From the NCBI GenBank assembly GCA_004010935.1, contig CP026511.1, positions 930,001-994,000 of the forward strand: a stretch of 64,000 nucleotides of DNA, in the 5' to 3' direction. Under the pieces are notes generated by a model. That model searched no databases and was not told the DNA's origin. It saw only the letters and a list, made by a program, of their open reading frames with translations. Numbering within the stretch: position 1 is the stretch's first letter; each line of letters begins with the position of its first letter. The stretch is from Pseudomonadaceae bacterium SI-3. GTDB lineage: Bacteria; Pseudomonadota; Gammaproteobacteria; Pseudomonadales; Pseudomonadaceae. Of this stretch, positions 8,886 to 17,306 are shown piece by piece. A program made the position numbers and the translations under genes.

Positions 8886-9914
8886 TTAACAATCCGTTTC
8901 ACTTCGACCGCGCTGATAAGTATCAGTAAGCAAATCTACGAGTTCTTGCTTTTTAGACATCTCTATTCTGTCTTCGCCTAAGGCTGCACCCGCTATAGCT
9001 TTCAAGTGCTGAATGGGTAGTGAGGCGAAGTCTAATTCTAGTTTCAATCTATTGGACAATGTTTGCCTCATCTTTGAGGGGGAGCGCCTGTCAACCTTGA
9101 TATCTAGCTGATCGCAAAGGCTCCCTAATTTCCAAGAAGCTTCATTGATATAACATTCCAAGATCTTCTGGCTTACTGTCGCGTCGGAGTCTTCGTGCTG
9201 CTCGTTAGTAAGCCACTGCTCAATGCGATTTAAGATGGTCTCTTTGCCTCCCTCTTGGTTAAGGTTCAGCATCCGGCATAGTTCTCGAAGAAAACTATCA
9301 TGGTAATCATCGAGCAGGACCCTAGGGTTTCCATCCCAATGCATTTTTATACTGCTTTTAAGTGCTTGCATTTGTTGGGGTGGTGATAGGCAGTTTTTGA
9401 ATGTGTCATGGAGTAATTCTAGGTCTTGAGAATCCATTTCACCATGTTGGTCAAGAAAATAGTTAAGTAACTGGTCGCGTTTTTCGTGATAGATACGTTC
9501 TATTAGGCGAGAAAAGTTCGCCTCAAAGTCTTTGTGGTTAAGCTCGATTGCATTTTGCTCAGCAATAGCGCTTATGTCGGATGGCAGGTTTGCTGGAAAA
9601 CCAGTCACGCCATTGGCGAAGATGGGAATGATTCTCCGGATTTTCTGAGATTTGTAGAGTTCAAGCGCCATAGCAATTTCTTGGCGCACCCAGTCATCCT
9701 TAGAGATACAGCGGTCTAACGATCCGGGAGTAACAATAAGTATAAAGTTGGGTGAGTTTCTTAGGTTATCCTTGATGTTATCTGCGAAACTTCCGAAACT
9801 CAAAGACTCGCTATCGAAAAAACACCTGAATTTTTTTTCTTCAAGTGCTTTGCATATTAGTCTCGCCGTGGTGGCGCCACCTTCTCGGCGATAGCTGATA
9901 AAAATGTCGTTCAC
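8886..9914 (-). CDS. TIR-domain protein with C-terminal SAP-like repeats
   Basis: The 342-residue protein opens with a TIR fold (FISYRREGG at 5-13). A DDWVRQE segment at 73-79 makes Glu79 the candidate NAD-cleaving glutamate. The C-terminal half holds three segments resembling SAP motifs (about 208-235, 262-292 and 300-332), each with a Leu-rich helix, a turn and a second helix such as KKQELVDLL. SAP motifs usually bind nucleic acid, so target sensing through DNA is possible (inference). Bacterial TIR proteins commonly deplete NAD or make nucleotide signals in antiviral defence. The gene is clearly richer in A+T than the dsb genes, a sign of transfer. Confidence 0.82.
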   Translation of the reverse strand: MNDIFISYRREGGATTARLICKALEEKKFRCFFDSESLSFGSFADNIKDNLRNSPNFILIVTPGSLDRCISKDDWVRQEIAMALELYKSQKIRRIIPIFANGVTGFPANLPSDISAIAEQNAIELNHKDFEANFSRLIERIYHEKRDQLLNYFLDQHGEMDSQDLELLHDTFKNCLSPPQQMQALKSSIKMHWDGNPRVLLDDYHDSFLRELCRMLNLNQEGGKETILNRIEQWLTNEQHEDSDATVSQKILECYINEASWKLGSLCDQLDIKVDRRSPSKMRQTLSNRLKLELDFASLPIQHLKAIAGAALGEDRIEMSKKQELVDLLTDTYQRGRSETDC

Positions 9915-9925
9915 TGTTTAGTCCC

Positions 9926-11584
9926 TTAAGTGGGTAGCTCAAACTTACGTTGGCGGTGTAGCAGTAGCCATTCGCCGTTCTCGGCAAGTGCCTCCTTACC
10001 TATGAACTTCAGAATGCTTTTGGCTGATTCGGTGTTTCCTGCTTCAATATGGTGATCTAGCACGATGATCGCGCGGCTGAACAAGTTTCCCATTTTTTGA
10101 TATCTGTTGGCATCTTCCTCATAGGCCATCAGGTTTGTATGGTTTCGGCAGATTGCGGCCAGAACGAAAAGGATGGCGGCAAGTAATGTTAGCCAGGGCA
10201 GGAGTTGAGATGGGAGGCTGGCAATTGATTTAAGCAGGAGTAGCAGAGTGGTAGTGCCGCCTGCAAAGAACAGGAAGCGGCTATATAGCATCCACTTTAT
10301 AACTTTCTGTTGTTTGCTAGCTGCGCTGCTTCCTCCGCTCAAAAAGAACTTTTTCTGATCCTCCAGCCAATGCGATTTTATCCATGGGAAATCGCAGTCC
10401 GTTAAGGCGGTATTCCCAGTTTTGGTAATATTTTGAATAGCATAACGAATCCAGCCTAGCTCATCGTTTTGACTACTCAGGTAATATTTGCTTGCGCACT
10501 CGTCTATGCCAGCAGCCTGCCAACAGGCTTGTACGCGTAATCCCTCCGCTAGTGCGCGCCAGTCCATGTATTGAGCTTCGCTGTTACGTGTGCCGCTGAA
10601 AAATGCTCGGTAGCTGGCGAAGGCAATAAGGCCAAAACCAATATGTAAGGTCAGCCAGTACCATTGCATGTCTGGTCCCAGATGCAATTGCTGGAAAAAA
10701 ATAGACAGAAAAACAAGCAGACTGAGCAGCCACAGGGTGGTACTGCGTTGCTTTTGCTTGCTACGGGACAGAGCATCGGCAATGGCGAACGTCTGTAAAC
10801 TGGATTCGATGACAGAAGGGTAATTTGCTTCACCAGTCAACCACTGACGGCTTTCGACTATCTCGTGAGGTGCTGCTTCCTGAATCTTTATTGCTGCCTG
10901 GTTGAAATCTTCTATGGACTGGAATATTTCACTCCAGCACTTGCGTGTGCCGATAGCGGCATCAGTAATTGCGGGGGCCCAGCTGCTGGCATCTTCGGCC
11001 GTATAGGCCAGTGGATTCTTTTTTCTATTGCAGCGCAGATGCCGAACTTGGCAGGTTTCCGGCTGTGCCAACGGATTGTCTTCGTTCTCGATGCCTTCAC
11101 GACAAAGCCTTACAACATCGGCGGTTCCACCGGGTAAGGAATTTTCCGTACTACCGTCCCACAATGCATAGAGACACTGTGCTTGCTGCGCTAGGCATAT
11201 TCCCAGAGCCTGGTAACTAGCATCACGTGATGGATCGCAAGCGAGATATCTCGGCATGGGAGCTACCTGTACTTCGGCAGCCTTGCTCAGAAGTAGTCGA
11301 AATTTCGCAAGTGTTTCGGGTGTAGAGAAATCCTGTTCGTACTCCGCTTGGGGCATGGGCAATACGGCCATCAGCTCGATGCTATGCTCCAGTGCTATCT
11401 CAGCGATTAGCCAATCGGCACCTTCGGCAAGGCCGTTCAATAATTGAAAGCGTGTGCCAGGGTATTGCTTGCGTAGTGTTGTGAACTCTATATGCAGCGC
11501 CTCGCGAATCGAGGCGATTTCTGTATCCAATAAATCGCGATGGCCGCTGGTGGCTAGCACGACAGGAATTGGGCCGAATGTCAT
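9926..11584 (-). CDS. SLOG-like nucleotide-sensor protein with four membrane helices
   Basis: The 552-residue protein starts with a Rossmann-like segment: SGHRD at 13-17, NGLAEGAD at 50-57 and a VLP-P-Y-DF pattern at 74-86. This resembles SLOG/LOG-type domains that bind or process nucleotide ligands. The C-terminal half has four membrane helices (about 281-300, 307-328, 431-452, 461-480) with a cytoplasmic loop and tail, reminiscent of SLATT-type membrane effectors. The combination suggests a ligand-gated membrane effector or sensor. Its start is overlapped by the end of the gene transcribed before it. The family names are my reading of motifs and need profile searches. Confidence 0.7.
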   Translation of the reverse strand: MTFGPIPVVLATSGHRDLLDTEIASIREALHIEFTTLRKQYPGTRFQLLNGLAEGADWLIAEIALEHSIELMAVLPMPQAEYEQDFSTPETLAKFRLLLSKAAEVQVAPMPRYLACDPSRDASYQALGICLAQQAQCLYALWDGSTENSLPGGTADVVRLCREGIENEDNPLAQPETCQVRHLRCNRKKNPLAYTAEDASSWAPAITDAAIGTRKCWSEIFQSIEDFNQAAIKIQEAAPHEIVESRQWLTGEANYPSVIESSLQTFAIADALSRSKQKQRSTTLWLLSLLVFLSIFFQQLHLGPDMQWYWLTLHIGFGLIAFASYRAFFSGTRNSEAQYMDWRALAEGLRVQACWQAAGIDECASKYYLSSQNDELGWIRYAIQNITKTGNTALTDCDFPWIKSHWLEDQKKFFLSGGSSAASKQQKVIKWMLYSRFLFFAGGTTTLLLLLKSIASLPSQLLPWLTLLAAILFVLAAICRNHTNLMAYEEDANRYQKMGNLFSRAIIVLDHHIEAGNTESAKSILKFIGKEALAENGEWLLLHRQRKFELPT

Positions 11585-12249
11585 TGATCACTCCAGGCAA
11601 GGTCAATCAGAGATGATGTCAGGTTTTCCGGATTGCGCTTGTACTTCGCCCGTTGCATCAGGCAAATGCACTCGGACAGTGGCTCCCCAGCGCTGCCTAA
11701 TGGCATCTTTGGATTGAACTTGGCTAGGGCCTCGGCAAAGGTGTGCAGAAGGATTTCTCGGTCATCAGCGTAGTGTTCTTCTGCCAGGGCCAAAGCCTCC
11801 AGCAATGCCAATTCGATGAACAGTGAATCAAGCCAACCGACCTCATGGCGGTAGGCAAATATCCAGCGAGTCTTGTTGATCAGGATGGGTGCCCAGAGGT
11901 TGGATTCCCGGGCACCAACCAAGCAACTGCTGACGATGACCCCTTCGATCTTATCGCCGTAAAGCGCAACCTTCTCTAAAAGCGTGCTGGCCCGGCCATT
12001 GGCAATGCTGGTCTCGTTGCCGTGGGCACCTATATAAAGAATCTGGCGTTTTTCATGGGTATGAATCAGGTCCTGCGAGAGGGCGACCTCGAAGCCCCTT
12101 GTGTCGTAAAACGTCGAATAGTAAATGTTGAAATAATCATGCAGCCGCTCAATCCCTTGGAAAAAAGGGAGAGCCGACGCTCGGGTAGGGTTTATGTTTG
12201 GGTTCCACCAAGGGGATTCCAAAAGCAGTAGAGCGAAACAGTCAGACAT
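11581..12249 (-). CDS. Caspase/CHAT-like protease candidate, first gene of the run
   Basis: A 222-residue soluble protein. ILYIGAHGNE has His76-Gly77, and GVIVSSCLVGA has Cys109. This beta-strand-HG then beta-strand-SC-x-x-G pattern is the hallmark of the caspase/CHAT (clan CD) fold. The whole protein is barely larger than the catalytic core, with no recruitment domain, so activation may come from its partners. It is the first of seven tightly packed minus-strand genes, next to SLOG-like, TIR and AAA+ proteins. That setting is typical of bacterial conflict systems with suicidal proteases. Without a structure comparison the protease call is tentative. Confidence 0.6.
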   Translation of the reverse strand: MSDCFALLLLESPWWNPNINPTRASALPFFQGIERLHDYFNIYYSTFYDTRGFEVALSQDLIHTHEKRQILYIGAHGNETSIANGRASTLLEKVALYGDKIEGVIVSSCLVGARESNLWAPILINKTRWIFAYRHEVGWLDSLFIELALLEALALAEEHYADDREILLHTFAEALAKFNPKMPLGSAGEPLSECICLMQRAKYKRNPENLTSSLIDLAWSDQ

Positions 12250-12924
12250 AGCAATCCCAAGCGTTAAGGTTTAGGACTCGCTTGCTAGCAAATAGCTTTT
12301 TAGTGGTCATGTCTTGCTGATTCCATTAGCGCCCGTCCGTGAAAGATCGCTTTTTGTATGGTGTTCACGTCGCCGAAGGTAGCGGGTCGATTTCTCTCTG
12401 CGAGCCCGGCGGGCCCATCGATTGCGTACCCCCATGGGGTAAAAGCAACATTGCTCGTCTCTTTGCCGATGCTTTTCGCCCAAATCATGTGGGCTTTATC
12501 GCCCGGGTAAGCCAAAAGTTTACAGGGCGGTAGCGTCAAAACTGTCTATCTGTTGCCAGCGTAATGACCCTAATACGACTATCCATATCTGAGCTGAACC
12601 TCCCACTACCTAGGCGCACTGGTCCGTTGTGATGGAGTGGCGAGCCTGCAATGCCAGAGCCGGCTTTTACACGCCAACGATCAACCCACCGGTGGACGCG
12701 ATGTAGAACGTGCCTTGTTAGCATTAGCCTGCATCGCCTTGTGAGAGTAGGCATAGAGCAACCGTGCGGGTCAGCAAGAACGAGGCTACGTTTTCGCTAC
12801 ACCGAAGTGCTCTTCGCCAACGAGCGCAGCCAGGGAAAATAGCTGATCCGATCAATGGTTTGTGACTCAAGTCGTGCTTTCACAATGATGGCGTTATGAT
12901 GCTATCTGATCACTCAGGACTCGC
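12250..12924. other. Divergent intergenic region between the two halves of the cluster
   Basis: This 675-base gap separates the minus-strand run from the CHASE2 gene and probably carries both promoters. A 79-codon minus-strand frame (12300-12539) is open but resembles nothing I know, so I do not call it. The sequence AGGA seven bases before 12925 is a fair ribosome binding site for the CHASE2 gene. Confidence 0.4.
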
Positions 12925-14514
12925 ATGGGCCGGATGGCTGCATGCTTCGGATGGACAGGGATGCCGAACGGGAATCACCAAGAGCCACGCCCTGGCGTCG
13001 CGTCAGGGCAAATGAAAGGCATCGAAGACTACTTCAAGCAGCTTGCACATCTGGTACTTATGTGTAGGCGGCCACGCCAGTTGCTGCATCGACTAGGCGC
13101 AGGCTTTGGGCGGCGCTGGCAGTTACTGCTCCGCTACTTCGCAAGCTTTCGGGATGACCGTTTAAAGAAAGTGCCGGCCTATCTGGTCGCCTGGGCAACT
13201 TTCTCTCGCATGGTTGTGATTTCCATTGCGCTCATCATTCCCGCATGGCTGCTGGAGGTTGTCGATCCGTTCGGTCTTTCGGGCGCGGTGGAAAGACATT
13301 CGCAACAGATCGTGCAGAAGATAGCTGCGCCTTTCTACCCAGCAACTGCACAGTCGCGGATCGCAATAGTACTCATCGACGAAGCCGCCTTGGCCGTACG
13401 TGGCGAGAGCTGGCCGCCCCGCTATCTGTATTACGAGGAGGTCGTTCGACGGATCGCCAAACAACGCCCATCTGCTATCTTTCTCGACGTTCTAGTTGAG
13501 GACCGCCGCTCTTATGATGCGTCCCTCCCGCTTGCACAAAAGGCGCTAGAGGAGACCCTGAAGGAAACGGGGGTTCCGCTATACCTAGCGGTCCTAGATG
13601 GCGGTGAGCGCAGCCTATTTGCAAAAGTCCCTGGAACTCACCTGGCAATGGCCGGTTGGAGTGGATATGGCGCTGACTATCCGCTTCTCGTGGACCGCAG
13701 CCATCGCTTTGGCGCGACGCCGCCAGAAAGTGACAACCGATGCGGCACCGATAGCCTGCCGACCGCGGCCTTCGCTCTGTATCGCCAACTCTGCGAGCGT
13801 GGCGAGCAGAAGGGCTGTGGTGACGCCTCGACGGAAGGTGACGTCGGCGCATTCTGTGCGCCGATGGTTGTTCAATGGGGATACAACGTTGCGCCGCAGA
13901 TCCGTGCTCGGGACCTGCTCTCGGCGAGTCAATGCGCGCCATCTGAGGAAAGTGCTGGAACCCGACTCTTCGACTCCGCACGGATCCTGTGGTCAAGCTT
14001 ACTTGCCAGCTTCGATAAAGAGTCCGAAGTCCAAGGCCGTCAGCCATGCCCCTATACATTGACGGTGCGCGAAGAGGACCTGAGTAGCGCTCGGGTTCGC
14101 GGACTATTGAAAGACCGGGTGGTCTTGGTCGGAACGAGCCTTGCCGGCATCCATGACCTCGTAGCAAGCCCCGTCCATGGGCAATTGCCAGGCGTCTATC
14201 TGCATGCCATGGCGCTGGATAACTTGCTGACCTGGGACGATCACTATTTCGCTCGGGCTGAAGGCACCCCCACGCTTCTAGTCCTCGGGCTGCTCTTGGC
14301 CTGGGTGTCTGCGGCTCTCATTCGTGCCAACCCAGCACGCTTGGATTTCCTGTTGCACGCCTTCGCTGCGTTGCTGGTGCTCGGCGTTAGTGCTTTTTTC
14401 TACCTGGTGTTGCATCGCCCTCCGCTTGACTGGCTTGGGCTTCTGCTCATTTTCGAACTTGCCCGGAGGATATTGGAATCCTCTGCCAATCGGCGACAGC
14501 CGTCCGTAAATTAA
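12925..14514 (+). CDS. CHASE2-domain membrane sensor
   Basis: The 529-residue protein has a cytoplasmic N-terminus and a first membrane helix (about 95-112). A large extracytoplasmic region follows with CHASE2 landmarks: IAIVLIDEAAL with a W-P-R-x-x-(Y)x-x-(V) segment, FLDVLVED, and a later VVLVGTSLAGIHDL and GVYLHAMALDNLL. About three C-terminal helices (450-515) complete the layout. Unlike many CHASE2 proteins it has no attached kinase or cyclase, so it must signal through partners. An alternative start is 13012. It is the first of three overlapping or closely spaced plus-strand genes. Confidence 0.8.
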   Translation: MGRMAACFGWTGMPNGNHQEPRPGVASGQMKGIEDYFKQLAHLVLMCRRPRQLLHRLGAGFGRRWQLLLRYFASFRDDRLKKVPAYLVAWATFSRMVVISIALIIPAWLLEVVDPFGLSGAVERHSQQIVQKIAAPFYPATAQSRIAIVLIDEAALAVRGESWPPRYLYYEEVVRRIAKQRPSAIFLDVLVEDRRSYDASLPLAQKALEETLKETGVPLYLAVLDGGERSLFAKVPGTHLAMAGWSGYGADYPLLVDRSHRFGATPPESDNRCGTDSLPTAAFALYRQLCERGEQKGCGDASTEGDVGAFCAPMVVQWGYNVAPQIRARDLLSASQCAPSEESAGTRLFDSARILWSSLLASFDKESEVQGRQPCPYTLTVREEDLSSARVRGLLKDRVVLVGTSLAGIHDLVASPVHGQLPGVYLHAMALDNLLTWDDHYFARAEGTPTLLVLGLLLAWVSAALIRANPARLDFLLHAFAALLVLGVSAFFYLVLHRPPLDWLGLLLIFELARRILESSANRRQPSVN

Positions 14515-14525
14515 GGAAGAACTCC

Positions 14526-14882
14526 ATGATCCGATCTGTCATTTGTCTCGCTTTCGCCGCTGGCTTGCCCCTGAGCTGCCTTGCCGATTCGCAGGTTACT
14601 GAAGCAAACGTCGACCCCGTTAGTGTGTACGAGCGTCAAGCAGACGGGCTGTACGTTCGAACTGGCAAGCGTTCGGTCGAGGAGTTGTCGTTACCATTGG
14701 CGCTGCTCGAGCAAAGCCCTAGGGGCTACCTGAAGGTTTCACTCAGTGGGCAGGAGCTTTGGCTCGACAGCATGGATGTCGAAGTATTTCCGCCGCCGAG
14801 TATCGGAAACAGTGGCTGTGTGCCGACGCTTCAGGACTCAGTAGCGGCCGTCTCGCGCGGAGCCGGGGAGGGGTGCCCATGA
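14526..14882 (+). CDS. Small secreted protein, possible SH3-like fold
   Basis: A 118-residue protein with a ribosome binding site (AAGGAAG) and a signal peptide ending near residue 21 (SCLAD). The body alternates short strands (LYVRTGKR, YLKVSLSGQELWLDSMDVEVF) as in bacterial SH3-like domains, but the match is weak. The stop overlaps the next start by ATGA, so it is translationally coupled to the M48 protease and may be its periplasmic partner. Confidence 0.6.
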   Translation: MIRSVICLAFAAGLPLSCLADSQVTEANVDPVSVYERQADGLYVRTGKRSVEELSLPLALLEQSPRGYLKVSLSGQELWLDSMDVEVFPPPSIGNSGCVPTLQDSVAAVSRGAGEGCP

Positions 14883-16345
14883 AGCGGCTTGTTTGTGCTG
14901 CGCTGTTTCTGGCTGTAATGGGTGGCTGCGCGCAGGTTAGCGTGCCGAAATTGCCTATAGTCATGGGAGCCGATGACCCAACCATTACGCTATTCGACTC
15001 GCGTTTCCCTGGTGCGGCAGCTAACAAGGAACAGGTGAGTCTGCAGACCACCGATAGCTTTTTGCTGCAGCACCGTGCATTAGGCACTGCCGAAAATCTG
15101 CGTATCGACGAGTACACAAACTCAATCCTCAAGAAACTCCAGCGAACGTTACCGGGAACACCCGCTGCGGGTCGGATATACATTACGCCAAATACCGAGT
15201 TCAGCGCAGCGAGCTATGAGGACGGCGGGATTTACATCCCTTACAAGGTGCTAGGTGCGCTCGAGAGCGAAGACGAGCTAGCGGCGTTGATCGCACACGA
15301 GTACGCGCATGTTCTATTGAACCATCACAAGACTAATTGGCTTGATACTGCCTCTGGTTTGCTCTACAGCGCCGGTAAGCTGTACATCGGTCAGCGACAG
15401 GCTGATGTGGTAGAGAGCGATCTGCTGCGTATGCTTGCCATCAACGAGGCTGGGCTTGGAATGTCTCAGATCGGTCTTATTCCTGGTTTGACACGTTCTC
15501 AGGAGGACGAGGCTGATCGATTGGGCGCCGATCTCGTAATTCGGGCAGGGTACTCTTATATAGGTGCGCATAAATTGTTGAGCCGCATCAGGACTTGGGA
15601 TGATATGACCAAGGCCCAACGCGAGGCACGTAAGAAAGACTATGTCCAGCTGTTTAAGCCTAGCGACAATAGCTTACTAGCTAAGGCCATTGACGGTCAG
15701 GTGGACAAACTCGAACATCAGGCCGAGAAGCTTATCGGGAAGTGGAGCCGGCACCATGATTCGGGAGGAGCTCGAATGGATGGTCTGCGCAGCTATATCA
15801 AGCAGCATTACGCTGAAGTGGAGCGGCCGTCCCTTCGTGTTGACGCTTATAAAAAGGTGATGGCCGCCTCTGAGGCTCGTCGTTTCTTCGAAGGATTAGA
15901 CGAAGCTCATGTCTCCTCGCTTGCCCTAATGAAACAGGACCGTAAAGACGCTTTGTCCCGTGCACGTCAGGCTGGGCAAACCCCTGCATCCAATGCAGCT
16001 TTTGCGCGTCACGTACTGATCAATGCGTTGAGTGTGAACGGCCTCGGACGCGATGCGGTCGTTGAGCTTGAAAGCATCGTTTCTGATGAGCGGGCGCTCT
16101 ACAGCGACAACTTGCTCATGGTGGAGGTGTTACGTGAGCGTGAGCCGGAGAAGGCGCTGACACTCGCACAGCGCAGCTACGATCGCTATGGTGAGCCGGT
16201 TGAACTCCTGCCTGACCTCATCACGCTGAACAAGCAGTTAAACCGGAACTGGATCGTGATGAAGCTGTATGGCGTTTGCGCCGCGAGGGCGATGGCCGCT
16301 ACCGATAACGCTCTGTTAGACAGCTGCAACAAAGCCAAAGGGTGA
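14879..16345 (+). CDS. M48-family metalloprotease lipoprotein
   Basis: The ATG at 14879 overlaps the previous stop. A lipobox (VMGGC, Cys17) marks a lipoprotein. The zinc motif HEYAH lies at 140-144, with a downstream EDEADRLG segment supplying the third ligand, as in BepA/LoiP-like M48 peptidases. The remaining 250 residues are helical and probably form TPR-like repeats. The 488-residue length fits BepA-type proteins. Envelope quality control is the family role. Here, coupling to CHASE2 suggests signal-dependent proteolysis (inference). Confidence 0.85.
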   Translation: MKRLVCAALFLAVMGGCAQVSVPKLPIVMGADDPTITLFDSRFPGAAANKEQVSLQTTDSFLLQHRALGTAENLRIDEYTNSILKKLQRTLPGTPAAGRIYITPNTEFSAASYEDGGIYIPYKVLGALESEDELAALIAHEYAHVLLNHHKTNWLDTASGLLYSAGKLYIGQRQADVVESDLLRMLAINEAGLGMSQIGLIPGLTRSQEDEADRLGADLVIRAGYSYIGAHKLLSRIRTWDDMTKAQREARKKDYVQLFKPSDNSLLAKAIDGQVDKLEHQAEKLIGKWSRHHDSGGARMDGLRSYIKQHYAEVERPSLRVDAYKKVMAASEARRFFEGLDEAHVSSLALMKQDRKDALSRARQAGQTPASNAAFARHVLINALSVNGLGRDAVVELESIVSDERALYSDNLLMVEVLREREPEKALTLAQRSYDRYGEPVELLPDLITLNKQLNRNWIVMKLYGVCAARAMAATDNALLDSCNKAKG

Positions 16346-16567
16346 GCGGTTGATAGGCGCATTCAAGCGTATCAACGTCGTAAGAAACTCGATGCATTGG
16401 CCAAGCGCTTGCGAGATCCCATCGCCTCGCGGATCGATCCTCAAGCCTATGCCCATGACCGCCAGGTGCGTATGGAGGCAGGCGCCTCACCGAAGACGCT
16501 CAACTTCGACACCCGCTATCCAGAAAGCAAAAACCCCCGAAATTCACTAGGAAAATCAGGGGTTTAG
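16346..16567 (+). pseudogene. Phage-type integrase N-terminal stub
   Basis: A frame with no start codon reads through RRKKLDALAKRLRDPIASR and DRQVRMEAGASPKTLN, which resembles the N-terminal core-binding region of P2-like tyrosine integrases. It is cut off at TRY and runs into a hairpin and a tmRNA-end-like sequence. It appears to be the remnant of an element once integrated here. Confidence 0.45.
16531..16565. terminator. Hairpin beside att scar
   Basis: AAACCCC at 16531-16537 pairs with GGGGTTT at 16559-16565. The loop is long (21 bases) and no T-run follows directly, so its strength as a terminator is uncertain. Confidence 0.4.
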
Positions 16568-16578
16568 GTGTTTCGAAT

Positions 16579-16596
16579 TGGTGGAGCCGGGGGGAT
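16579..16596 (-). other. tmRNA 3'-end-like attachment-site scar
   Basis: TGGTGGAGCCGGGGGGAT is the reverse complement of a ...CCCCCCGGCTCCACCA end, which I recall as the 3' end of Pseudomonas ssrA (tmRNA). Only these 18 bases match; the rest of the gene is absent. Elements that integrate into ssrA leave such copies at one junction. The integrase stub immediately before it supports this. Confidence 0.5.
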
Positions 16597-16937
16597 CCAA
16601 AATATATGCATAACCTATTGTTCTTAAATACTTTTTTGAAAGATCTATTGTTAGATGCCCCCATAAGTGCCCCGTGCACGTATTTCCGATGAGCGGCCTT
16701 TAGAAGGAGTTGAACTGGCGTCCTGAACTCTCGTTTCGCGACAGGGCGATGCCGGTCGACCACCGAGGAGGATTCAGTAGAATCAGTCGCCTACAGCATA
16801 ACCCCGGTTACCTGGGCGGGAGGGTTCGATGCCCAGCTTAGCAGCAGGTGTTGGCTAGATGTCAGGTCCGGTAGTTGGGGTTTTTCCGCGGTAGCGCACC
16901 ATGGGCTCATCTAGGACGATTTGAGCTGAGGTGCGGT

Positions 16938-17276
16938 ATGAGACACTCGATGGTTACCTGTCACAACTGTGGCAAAGCGATGGTTCCGAGGGCGTCATAT
17001 AGCCGTGGTTTCTGGGGTTATTCGCCTTCGTCCAATCATTGCCCCTTTTGCCTGAGTGAGAACTGGCACGGCGGAAATCCAGGGCTAGGGGCTCGGCTGT
17101 TCGCTTTGGTTGGCCTGGGTCTTGGTGTTCTGGCCTGCGCGTTGGTGGGAGCTCTTCTATTTAAAGTGCAGTGGTGGCTTGGTGTCGAGGGACAGTGGCC
17201 TCTATTGACGCTGGGCACATGTGCTGTGTCAGTTAGCGCGGGATACCATTTTTACAACTGGTTTGTTGATTGCTGA
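16938..17276 (+). CDS. Small zinc-ribbon membrane protein
   Basis: The 112-residue protein has two CxxC pairs (CHNC near residue 8 and CPFC near 35), a zinc-ribbon arrangement, followed by two membrane helices (about 52-75 and 85-105). The start at 16938 is chosen because the cysteine domain begins directly after it; an in-frame start at 16875 is possible. Function unknown. It sits between the att scar and IS1182 copy 1. Confidence 0.55.
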   Translation: MRHSMVTCHNCGKAMVPRASYSRGFWGYSPSSNHCPFCLSENWHGGNPGLGARLFALVGLGLGVLACALVGALLFKVQWWLGVEGQWPLLTLGTCAVSVSAGYHFYNWFVDC

Positions 17277-17306
17277 CCGGTGACCATGCTGTGGAAGGCA
17301 GCAATC

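Noticed and set aside
12300..12539. A 79-codon minus-strand frame in the divergent region
   Set aside because: No recognisable motif, no convincing ribosome binding site, and it lies where promoters are expected.
14759..14878. Extending the M48 gene upstream to 14759
   Set aside because: That would bury the lipoprotein signal; the ATGA overlap at 14879 gives a proper lipobox start.
16706..16723. GGAGTTGAACTGGCGTCC as part of a tRNA or tmRNA gene
   Set aside because: Only a T-arm-like stretch; no acceptor or anticodon arms can be paired around it.
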